A stretch of DNA of 9,815 nt. It comes from Alphaproteobacteria bacterium. GTDB taxonomy: Bacteria; Pseudomonadota; Alphaproteobacteria; Puniceispirillales; Puniceispirillaceae. Each line of letters opens with the position of its first letter. Position 1 is the stretch's first letter. Under the pieces are notes generated by a model. That model was given only the letters and a program-made list of their open reading frames with translations. It searched no databases and was not told the DNA's origin. The translations under genes and the position numbers were made by a program. The stretch covers positions 1-9,815 of the forward strand of contig WTHW01000169.1 in the NCBI GenBank assembly GCA_011526395.1. The letters run 5' to 3'. This document shows, piece by piece, positions 1-6,365 of this stretch.

Positions 1-60
1 TATATGATGTGCACAATCATTTGCCATGCCCGCAGTTTGAATTGAACCCATCTTAACCAT
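1..60 (-). CDS. 5' end of an unidentified gene, cut by the window edge
   Basis: The reverse strand has an ATG at 60-58 that opens a frame of 20 codons without a stop up to the window edge. The protein begins MVKMGSIQTAGMANDC. A full GGAGG Shine-Dalgarno core at 73-69, with T at 68, lies 8 nt before the ATG, which makes the start convincing. I do not recognise the N-terminus and no function can be assigned. The gene follows the folD pair with a 141-bp gap that holds a hairpin and an 8-bp tandem repeat, so it may have its own promoter or be read through from the folD operon. Confidence 0.6.
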   Translation of the reverse strand, partial: MVKMGSIQTAGMANDCAHHI

Positions 61-91
61 GTGCTTGACCTCCCTCTTACTTGAGACTCAG

Positions 92-115
92 ATCATGGCA
101 TCATGGCATCATGGC
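92..115. repeat. three tandem copies of an 8-bp unit (ATCATGGC)
   Basis: Three perfect contiguous copies of ATCATGGC (GCCATGAT on the reverse strand) occupy 92-99, 100-107 and 108-115. They lie in the probable 5' leader of the truncated leftmost gene, about 30 nt before its start codon. A small palindrome, TGAGACTCA at 82-90, sits between the repeat and the Shine-Dalgarno site. The copy number could vary by slippage, but the repeat is outside the coding frame and no function is evident. Confidence 0.8.
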
Positions 116-165
116 GTTAATTTTTGGTTAAATTTGCCGATCGCCGATGAAAGCAACAAATGACA

Positions 166-189
166 GGTTGAGTAATATCTCACTCAACC
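166..189 (-). terminator. hairpin after the folD pair, weak terminator candidate
   Basis: GGTTGAGT (166-173) and ACTCAACC (182-189) form a perfect 8-bp stem with an 8-nt loop, 13 bp beyond the stop codon of the folD paralogue. Downstream on the minus strand the sequence is only moderately T-rich (TGTCATTTG), with no continuous T tract. It may therefore be a leaky terminator or an mRNA 3'-end stabiliser rather than a strong intrinsic terminator. Confidence 0.4.
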
Positions 190-201
190 CTCAAACCCGC
201 C

Positions 202-1086
202 TTACAACCAGCCGGCGGCTTTTTGTCTTTGGTGGGCGACGATGGCGTTTCGCATTAAAATAGAAACTGTGACAGGGCCGACACCGCCGGGGACGGGGGT
301 GATCCATCCTGCGATATCTGTGACAGCCTTTGTGTCGACATCGCCAACGATTTTACGATTGCCATCTTCATCTGTGATTTGGTTGATGCCGATATCAATG
401 ACGGCCGCGCCCGGCTTAATCATATCAGCGCCGACCAGATAGGCGACACCGACGGCCACGACAATCACATCTGCGCGCCGTGAATGCATCGCAACAGAGC
501 GGGTCATATGATGACATATCGTCACTGTTGCCCCTTCAGCCATTAACATCATGGCCGCAGGGCGTCCCACAATCTCTGAATGGCCAATCATCACAACTTC
601 AAGGCCTTTCAAATCAAGGCCTGTCTCTTTAATCAGCTCAACAGAGGCGGCGGCTGTACAAGGCGCCAATGCGACATCTGAGTAAACAATATTACCAATA
701 GAGGCCGGGTTCATCCCCTCCACATCTTTCAAAGGGTGGATGGCTGATTGCAAAGAGCGCACATTAATTTGCGGCGGCACAGGGCGTTGCAGGATAATCC
801 CCAACACGTCGCCATCATCATTCATCTCTTGGATACGCGCTTTGCAGGCCTCTTGCGTGATATCAGCGTCCCAGACTTGTTCTTCAAACGGGATGCCAGC
901 CTCAGCGGCAAGGCGGGCCTGATTGCGAATATAGACATCCACCTCAGGCGGGCCAGCGATAGAGATTGAGACAAGCTTGCCAATCTTATCTTGGGATGAC
1001 ACATAAGTGCGCACTTCATCCATAATGCGTGCCCGCACAGGTGCGCCCATCAAATGACGATGATCTGCTTTGCTAGTCTGTGTCAT
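202..1086 (-). CDS. folD: FolD paralogue with altered active site (methylene-THF dehydrogenase/cyclohydrolase family)
   Basis: A 294-residue FolD-family protein, presumably cytoplasmic. Family blocks are clear: Tyr52 in VYIRNQARLAAEAG, Gln100 in ILQRPVP, PCTAAASVELI (142-152), the Rossmann motif IGHSEIVGRP (167-176), and ITPVPGGVGPVTV near the C-terminus. Orthodox FolD oxidises 5,10-methylene-THF to methenyl-THF with NAD(P)+ and hydrolyses that to 10-formyl-THF. Here the catalytic Lys four residues after Tyr52 is Gln56, the usual KDVDG is KDVEG (Glu123), and the usual GRS of the nucleotide site is GHS. From family knowledge, loss of the Lys should remove cyclohydrolase activity and may leave the dehydrogenase; that is inference. 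The ATG at 1086 follows an AAAGGGGG ribosome site 5 nt away. It lies 33 bp after folD and is almost certainly co-transcribed with it. Family membership is secure; the reaction performed is not. Confidence 0.88.
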   Translation of the reverse strand: MTQTSKADHRHLMGAPVRARIMDEVRTYVSSQDKIGKLVSISIAGPPEVDVYIRNQARLAAEAGIPFEEQVWDADITQEACKARIQEMNDDGDVLGIILQRPVPPQINVRSLQSAIHPLKDVEGMNPASIGNIVYSDVALAPCTAAASVELIKETGLDLKGLEVVMIGHSEIVGRPAAMMLMAEGATVTICHHMTRSVAMHSRRADVIVVAVGVAYLVGADMIKPGAAVIDIGINQITDEDGNRKIVGDVDTKAVTDIAGWITPVPGGVGPVTVSILMRNAIVAHQRQKAAGWL

Positions 1087-1119
1087 AACGCCCCCTTTTA
1101 TGACAAGAATGATAGATGG

Positions 1120-2013
1120 CTAGGCTGTGAACTCATTATCCTCTGCAAGGCCATGAATACGGCAACAAGCTGTTACAGTATTGGCAAGCAAACAGGCGAT
1201 GGTCATCGGACCAACCCCACCCGGCACAGGCGTAATCGCCCCTGCGACAGCCGCACAGCTATCATAATCAACGTCACCAACCAGCTTTGTTTTCCCTTCA
1301 TCTGTCTCGATGCGGTTAATGCCAACATCAATCACAGTGGCACCTTCTTTAATCCAATCACCTGGCACCATCTCAGGGCGGCCCACAGCGGCAACGACAA
1401 TATCAGCGCGGCGCACAACATCTGCCAAATTCTTGGTGCGTGAATGTGCGATGGTGACCGTACAGCTGTCATTTAATAATAATTGTGCCATTGGTTTGCC
1501 CACGATATTTGAGCGTCCAATCACAACAGCATCCATGCCAGATAATGAGCCATGATGATCACGAAGCATCAATAAGCACCCAAGCGGTGTACAAGGCACC
1601 ATTGATTTCTGACCTGTGCCAAGCAAGCCCACATTCGAGATATGGAACCCATCCACATCCTTTGATGGTGCGATACGGTTAATCACCAAATCTTCGTTCA
1701 AATGCTTTGGCAAAGGCAGCTGCACCAAAATGCCATGCACGTTGTCATCTGCATTCAGCTTGTCAATCATCGCCAGCAAATCAGATTCAGAGGTATCAGC
1801 CTCAAGCTTATATTCATAGGAGTTCATGCCAGCTTCAACAGTCTGCTTGCCTTTTGAGCGCACATAAACTTGTGAGGCAGGATCTTCACCAACCAGCACA
1901 ACCGCAAGTCCGGGCGTAATATTATGCTCAGCTTTCAGGCTCGCTACTTGCGCAGCAACCTTTTCACGAACGCGCCCTGCAAATGCTTTGCCGTCGATAA
2001 CTTGTGCTGTCAT
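1120..2013 (-). CDS. folD: Bifunctional methylene-THF dehydrogenase / methenyl-THF cyclohydrolase
   Basis: A 297-residue orthodox FolD. It converts 5,10-methylene-THF to 5,10-methenyl-THF with reduction of NAD(P)+, then to 10-formyl-THF, in the cytoplasm. Visible signatures are VIDGKAFA (5-12), the catalytic Tyr50/Lys54 in VYVRSKGK, Gln98 in LVQLPLP, Asp121 in KDVDGF, PCTPLG (140-145), the Rossmann loop GRSNIVGKPM (166-175), and ITPVPGGVGPMTI. All expected catalytic residues are present and the length is normal. The ATG at 2013 has a GAGGAG ribosome site 8 nt upstream and a TATAAT box about 30 nt upstream. It is the first gene of a two-gene operon with the divergent paralogue, 33 bp ahead of it. 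Downstream of fhs, it gives a complete THF-linked C1 interconversion set. Confidence 0.96.
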   Translation of the reverse strand: MTAQVIDGKAFAGRVREKVAAQVASLKAEHNITPGLAVVLVGEDPASQVYVRSKGKQTVEAGMNSYEYKLEADTSESDLLAMIDKLNADDNVHGILVQLPLPKHLNEDLVINRIAPSKDVDGFHISNVGLLGTGQKSMVPCTPLGCLLMLRDHHGSLSGMDAVVIGRSNIVGKPMAQLLLNDSCTVTIAHSRTKNLADVVRRADIVVAAVGRPEMVPGDWIKEGATVIDVGINRIETDEGKTKLVGDVDYDSCAAVAGAITPVPGGVGPMTIACLLANTVTACCRIHGLAEDNEFTA

Positions 2014-2043
2014 CTTATCATCTCCTCATTTATTCGCGCTCGC

Positions 2044-2049
2044 ATTATA
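2044..2049 (-). promoter_or_regulatory. -10 box of the folD operon promoter
   Basis: The reverse strand reads TATAAT, a perfect sigma-70-type -10 box, in the sequence GGCTATAATGCG. A start of transcription about 7 nt downstream would give a leader of roughly 24 nt before the folD ATG. The -35 region at normal spacing is a poor match. The box lies just past the fhs terminator, which supports an independent folD transcription unit. Confidence 0.5.
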
Positions 2050-2075
2050 GCCTAGCGTCATTGAATATAACAGAT

Positions 2076-2114
2076 AAAAAAAGGGGCCGCTTTCTCATCA
2101 AAGCAGCCCCTTTT
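2076..2114 (-). terminator. Rho-independent terminator of fhs
   Basis: On the minus strand AAAAGGGGC-U-GCUUU pairs with AAAGC-G-GCCCCUUUU around a 6-nt loop (GAUGAG), followed by more U residues. One internal position is a G-U wobble in minus-strand RNA but a C-A mismatch in plus-strand RNA, so the structure is asymmetric in favour of minus-strand transcription. It starts 18 bp past the fhs stop codon and separates fhs from the folD operon. Confidence 0.88.
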
Positions 2115-2131
2115 CAGTCTCTTATAAAGGC

Positions 2132-3808
2132 CTAGAACAAGCCTTCAATATCACCATCAGCGTTCAGGCCGATTGTCTCAGCCGCTGGTGTGCGTGGCAG
2201 GCCAGGCATGGTCATGATCTCACCACATACCGCCACGATAAAGCCAGCACCTGCTGAGATGCGTACTTCACGAACTGGTACAGTGTGGCCAGTTGGCGCA
2301 CCGCGCAAATTCGGGTCTGTTGAGAAGCTATATTGTGTCTTTGCCATACAAACTGGCAAATCACCATAACCTTGTGCTTCCCAATCCTTTAGCTGGTCAC
2401 GGATTTTCTTATCCATAATGGCTTCATCTGCGCGATAGATACGCTTACAGATTGTTTGGATTTTCTCTGCCAAAGGCATGTCAGCTGGATAGATTGGCGC
2501 AAAGTTCGCTGTATCAGCATCAGCAAGTTCAGCCACTCTGATAGCAAGCGCTTCTGAGCCAGCAGAGCCATCTGCCCAATGCTTTGATACAATCGCTTCT
2601 GCACCTTGCTCAGCAACGTAAGCTTTCACAGCTTCAATTTCAGCGTCCGTGTCTTTGATGAAATGGTTAATCGCAACAACCACTGGCACACCGAATGATT
2701 TCAGATTTTCAATGTGACGGCCAAGGTTTGGACAACCTGCGACAACCGCATCTACATTTTCTTCATTCAAATCAGCTTTGGCAACGCCGCCATTCATCTT
2801 CATCGCGCGCACAGTGGCAACCAGCACCACAACAGATGGCGCAATGCCTGCTTTACGGCATTTGATGTTCATGAACTTCTCAGCACCCAAATCAGCGCCA
2901 AAGCCAGCTTCTGTCACAACATAATCAGACAGCTTCAACGCTGTCTTTGTGGCAATCACAGAGTTACAACCATGTGCGATATTGGCAAATGGGCCACCAT
3001 GCACAAAGGCAGGGTTATTTTCTAGTGTCTGCACCAAGTTTGGCTGCATGGCATCTTTCAACAAGACTGTCATCGCGCCATCTGCTTTGATATCGCGGCA
3101 GAAGACAGGGCTTCTATCACGGCGATAGGCAATAATCATATCACCAAGACGCTTTTGCAAATCAGCCAAATCTGTTGCAAGACATAAAATCGCCATCACT
3201 TCAGATGCCACTGTGATATCAAAACCAGCTTCGCGTGGGAAACCGTTTGACACACCACCTAATGAGGCAGTGATTTGGCGAAGGGCGCGGTCATTCATAT
3301 CAACCACACGGCGCCATACAACGCGGCGTGTATCAATTTCCTGCTCATTGCCCCAATAAATATGGTTATCAATCATCGCTGATAATAATGAATGGGCAGA
3401 TGTAATCGCGTGGAAGTCACCTGTGAAATGAAGGTTCATTTCTTCCATTGGCACAACTTGTGCATAACCACCGCCAGCAGCGCCGCCCTTCATACCAAAG
3501 TTCGGGCCAAGTGAGGCTTCACGAATACAGATCATGGCATTTTTGCCAATCTTATTTAGGCCATCACCAAGACCAACAGTTGTTGTTGTCTTGCCTTCAC
3601 CAGCTGGTGTTGGGTTAATCGCTGTCACCAAGATCAGCTTGCCATCTTCTTTATCTTGAACAGAATTGATGAATTTCTGGCTAACCTTTGCTTTATCATG
3701 GCCATAGGGAAGCAAATCAGCTGACGGGATGCCAAGCTTGTCACCTATCTCCATGATAGGCTTTTTATTCGCCGCGCGTGCAATTTCAATATCGCTCTTT
3801 ACACTCAT
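2132..3808 (-). CDS. fhs: Formate-tetrahydrofolate ligase (formyl-THF synthetase)
   Basis: A 558-residue full-length Fhs. It catalyses formate + ATP + THF = 10-formyl-THF + ADP + phosphate, a reversible cytoplasmic reaction. In C1-oxidising bacteria the reverse direction releases formate and conserves ATP. Recognisable blocks are the nucleotide-binding loop PTPAGEGKTTTT (66-77), EASLGPNFGMKGGAAGGGYA (97-116), the block MNLHFTGDFHAITSAHSLL (124-142), and VVVAINHFIKDTD in the C-terminal half. The length matches the usual 555-560 residues. The ATG at 3808 is preceded by AAGGGA at a spacing of about 9 nt. It stands alone between a 174-bp gap upstream and its own terminator downstream, but on the same strand as folD. 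I see no ZTP/pfl riboswitch in its leader. Confidence 0.97.
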   Translation of the reverse strand: MSVKSDIEIARAANKKPIMEIGDKLGIPSADLLPYGHDKAKVSQKFINSVQDKEDGKLILVTAINPTPAGEGKTTTTVGLGDGLNKIGKNAMICIREASLGPNFGMKGGAAGGGYAQVVPMEEMNLHFTGDFHAITSAHSLLSAMIDNHIYWGNEQEIDTRRVVWRRVVDMNDRALRQITASLGGVSNGFPREAGFDITVASEVMAILCLATDLADLQKRLGDMIIAYRRDRSPVFCRDIKADGAMTVLLKDAMQPNLVQTLENNPAFVHGGPFANIAHGCNSVIATKTALKLSDYVVTEAGFGADLGAEKFMNIKCRKAGIAPSVVVLVATVRAMKMNGGVAKADLNEENVDAVVAGCPNLGRHIENLKSFGVPVVVAINHFIKDTDAEIEAVKAYVAEQGAEAIVSKHWADGSAGSEALAIRVAELADADTANFAPIYPADMPLAEKIQTICKRIYRADEAIMDKKIRDQLKDWEAQGYGDLPVCMAKTQYSFSTDPNLRGAPTGHTVPVREVRISAGAGFIVAVCGEIMTMPGLPRTPAAETIGLNADGDIEGLF

Positions 3809-3867
3809 TTATTTTGTCCCTTATGCCAAGAGTGGTGGTATCGTTATTGGATAAAAAAAGTAACCAT

Positions 3868-3873
3868 TTTATA
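3868..3873 (-). promoter_or_regulatory. possible -10 box for fhs
   Basis: TATAAA on the reverse strand lies about 60 nt before the fhs start, in an AT-rich stretch within the 174-bp gap (3809-3982) between the CoA ligase and fhs. No good -35 hexamer stands 16-18 nt upstream, so this is weak. The gap holds no coding potential and no clear terminator for the upstream operon. Its only other structure is a 4-bp TGTC/GACA hairpin near 3945. Confidence 0.22.
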
Positions 3874-3982
3874 CAATTAAAAAATGTCACATCTTTATGC
3901 GTTTGATTTGATGTGGCTATCACAATAATCACGCCTTGTTTTGTCTTTTGACAGACATGACGTTACGCTTTCAAGCACATGA

Positions 3983-5524
3983 TTACGAGTCTAGCGGATA
4001 GCTCTTTAGCACACCTTTTTCAGTCTTGCCAGTTGGGGTGCGCGGAAACTCATCCAAAATCGTTACATAAGATGGCACCATGAATTTCGCCATGGCTGTG
4101 CGACAATGGGCGATGATCTCATCTGCTGTTACCTCATGACCATCCTTAATCGTCACAAATAAACGCAATTCTTCCTCGCCATAATCAGCGCTGATGCCAA
4201 TCACAGCGGCATCTTCAATGGCGGGCATGCGCAAGACACCTTCTTCGACTTCAAAGGCTGAGACTAGCTCGCCTTTGATGCGAATGCGCTCAAATTTACG
4301 GCATGTGAAATAAAAGAGGCCCTCATCATCAAGCCAGCCAATATCGCCTGTATGGAACCACATATTGCGGCGGCTTTCATTTGTCTTTTCATCCATCCCA
4401 AAATAGCCATCAGACATCACCGCAGGCTCTTTGGGGCGAATGACAACCTCTCCTTTGGTATGTGGCGGGACAAGGTCATCATTTTCATCCACAATCCCAA
4501 CTTCAAAATGTGGAAGAACAATGCCGCCTTCATGATCCCATTGCGGCACCACAACCCAGCCAGCATCTGTGGAGCCATAACCACCACCTGGTATCAGATG
4601 CAGATGAAAGCGCTTATCGAAATCTGCCTTTGGCACAGGCGCAGGTGTTGACCACATGCGGGTGATTTTATGGGCTTTATCTTTATCTGAAGGCGCCGCG
4701 CTATAGAGTAATTGTTGCACAGACCCAAGGCACATAAACCATGTCACGCCATATTTAATCGCCTCATCCCAGAAATTAGACAGGCTAAATTTATCACGGA
4801 ATATCACATGACCGCCTGTCATAAATGTCGGCAAAATATCATAATAAGCAGGGCCAATATGAGAGAGCGGATAAGGTGTGTAATTCACATCATCTTCTGT
4901 CAGGCGGAAGGGGCCAATCATATTCTCTGCTGTGCGCACAGCATAACGGTGCGATAATAAACATCCCTTTGAGACACCTGTTGTACCAGATGTAAACATA
5001 ATGGTGGCAACATCACTGTCACGTGCTGGCGAGGTGATATGGCTGTCATCTGAAGATAGCATGTCCCAGAAATCAGCAATTTGCAGGTGGGGGAAGCGTG
5101 CCTTTGCCTCTTCCAGACCATCTGTTACCAACAGCAATGCTAAATGCGGCAAGTCCGCGATAACATCTTCAATCGCATCAAAATGTAATTGTGAAGTCAT
5201 TAAAATCTGACATTGGGTCAGATTGATCATCCGCGCCAGAGATTCGCCACGAAACGCACGGTTAACAGATACCTCAATACGGTTCACCTTCTTCAAGGCA
5301 TATGTCATCGCAAGATAAGAGATGCTGTTCTCATGCATAATGCCAACATATCCATTATCAGCAAAAGGCAACTCCAAAAAGCCATGTGCAATCTGATTGG
5401 TAAAGCGCTCAAGCTCGATATAGCTATATTGCGTGCCAGTTCCCACTTCTGTAATCGCTGGTCTGTCTTGATATTTATGCGCAAGCTGATGCAACAGCTC
5501 ACCAAGGGTAATGCGTTGTGCCAT
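3983..5524 (-). CDS. AMP-binding acyl-CoA synthetase / CoA ligase, CaiC-like
   Basis: A 513-residue ANL-superfamily adenylating enzyme that should activate a carboxylic acid as acyl-AMP and transfer it to CoA. Motifs in order: P-loop MFTSGTTGVSKG (176-187), GGGYGSTDAG (313-322), WFHTGDIGW (389-397), the hinge region RKFERIRIKGELVSAFEVE (409-427), and the catalytic lysine Lys500 in RTPTGKTEKG. Length and layout resemble the carnitine/crotonobetaine-CoA ligases. However, the hinge lacks the usual GGEN and reads IKGELVS, and the A5 motif is YGSTD rather than YGMTE. The substrate is therefore open. It is the last gene of the betC operon, 29 bp after the PhyH-type oxygenase, which suggests it acts on a product of that pathway. 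Its ribosome site is weak (no GGAG-like core before the ATG at 5524), so translation may depend on coupling. Confidence 0.85.
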   Translation of the reverse strand: MAQRITLGELLHQLAHKYQDRPAITEVGTGTQYSYIELERFTNQIAHGFLELPFADNGYVGIMHENSISYLAMTYALKKVNRIEVSVNRAFRGESLARMINLTQCQILMTSQLHFDAIEDVIADLPHLALLLVTDGLEEAKARFPHLQIADFWDMLSSDDSHITSPARDSDVATIMFTSGTTGVSKGCLLSHRYAVRTAENMIGPFRLTEDDVNYTPYPLSHIGPAYYDILPTFMTGGHVIFRDKFSLSNFWDEAIKYGVTWFMCLGSVQQLLYSAAPSDKDKAHKITRMWSTPAPVPKADFDKRFHLHLIPGGGYGSTDAGWVVVPQWDHEGGIVLPHFEVGIVDENDDLVPPHTKGEVVIRPKEPAVMSDGYFGMDEKTNESRRNMWFHTGDIGWLDDEGLFYFTCRKFERIRIKGELVSAFEVEEGVLRMPAIEDAAVIGISADYGEEELRLFVTIKDGHEVTADEIIAHCRTAMAKFMVPSYVTILDEFPRTPTGKTEKGVLKSYPLDS

Positions 5525-5553
5525 AATGATGTTGCTTATAAAATTATCAGAAA

Positions 5554-6354
5554 TTAATTCGTCGTGCCTGCGATAGATATATAACGCTCTTCAAGGAATT
5601 TTTGATGCGCGATATCATCAGGGTGCAAGTCTGTTGTTGCCCCTTTATCTGCCTCGAAATGCTTATACTCATCAACACCGCGTACCAACATGGCTGTATC
5701 CAAATCATGTTTTGTTTGGCGCACATGTGTTGCCAGATATTGCACATTCAGCCCAATACGCCTGTCATCACTTTCATTTGCCATCGAGGCATGAAGTGTC
5801 CAGCCATGATGAAATGATGCTTCACCAGAATTCAGCGGACAGAATTTTGCCTGTCCTTCATCAATATTGGACACAGTCTGCCCCTGCAGAAGCACATTAT
5901 TATCATCTGTTGTTTCTTGATGCTGATGCATGCCATGATGATGAGAGCCAGGGATAAAGCGCATACAGCCGCTTTCCATTGTTGCAGGTGATAATGCGAG
6001 CCACATAGTGACTTGATCATCATGGCTAAGACCCCAATAGGTCAAATCTTGATGCCAGCTGACAAAAGAAGGTGTTTGCGGCTCTTTGATAATATAGGTC
6101 GTATTATATAGCAGGATATTCGGCCCAATCATCGATTCCACCACATCCAGCACAGATGGCATAGTCGCAAGCTCAAAGGCAGATGTTAAAATCGTATGCG
6201 CCTTGCTTTTGTAATGAAGCGATCCAAACGCTGCCTCAGCATCTTGAAGGCGCGCACGATGGCTTAATGCCTCATCTTGGCTCAATAATGGAACAGAGCC
6301 TACATAGCCTTGTTCCTCATATGTCTTTTTCCAAGTAGCAATATCAGCCATCAT
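5554..6354 (-). CDS. Phytanoyl-CoA dioxygenase (PhyH) family Fe(II)/2OG oxygenase
   Basis: A PhyH-family 2-oxoglutarate and Fe(II)-dependent oxygenase of 266 residues from the start chosen here. The iron ligands are His101 and Asp103 in SWHQD and His188 in WTLHAS. Arg198 or Arg199 (DDRRIGLN) is placed to bind 2-oxoglutarate. MESGCMRFIPGSH (126-138) is the typical block between them. I choose ATG 6354 (or the adjacent ATG at 6351) because AAGGGG lies 4-7 nt upstream. A longer frame to 6414 would overlap betC by 49 bp and adds an unlikely N-terminus. The gene starts 11 bp after betC stops, so it is operonic with betC. The substrate is unknown; hydroxylation or oxidative N-demethylation of a quaternary amine would suit the context but is speculation. 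An odd His-rich stretch follows the PGSH motif. Confidence 0.87.
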   Translation of the reverse strand: MMADIATWKKTYEEQGYVGSVPLLSQDEALSHRARLQDAEAAFGSLHYKSKAHTILTSAFELATMPSVLDVVESMIGPNILLYNTTYIIKEPQTPSFVSWHQDLTYWGLSHDDQVTMWLALSPATMESGCMRFIPGSHHHGMHQHQETTDDNNVLLQGQTVSNIDEGQAKFCPLNSGEASFHHGWTLHASMANESDDRRIGLNVQYLATHVRQTKHDLDTAMLVRGVDEYKHFEADKGATTDLHPDDIAHQKFLEERYISIAGTTN

Positions 6355-6365
6355 CTTGCCCCTTG

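Noticed and set aside
1054..1443. Plus-strand open frame of 129 codons opposite folD
   Set aside because: Antisense to an unmistakable FolD; its composition is rich in His/Asn/Ile without family motifs.
202..2013. Recent tandem duplication or pseudogene for the two folD copies
   Set aside because: The two proteins differ across most of their length, both frames are complete and both have good ribosome sites, so this is an old paralogy with both copies retained.
3809..3982. ZTP (pfl) or other folate riboswitch ahead of fhs
   Set aside because: I looked for the conserved pfl core and a long structured leader; the gap is AT-rich and has no such elements.
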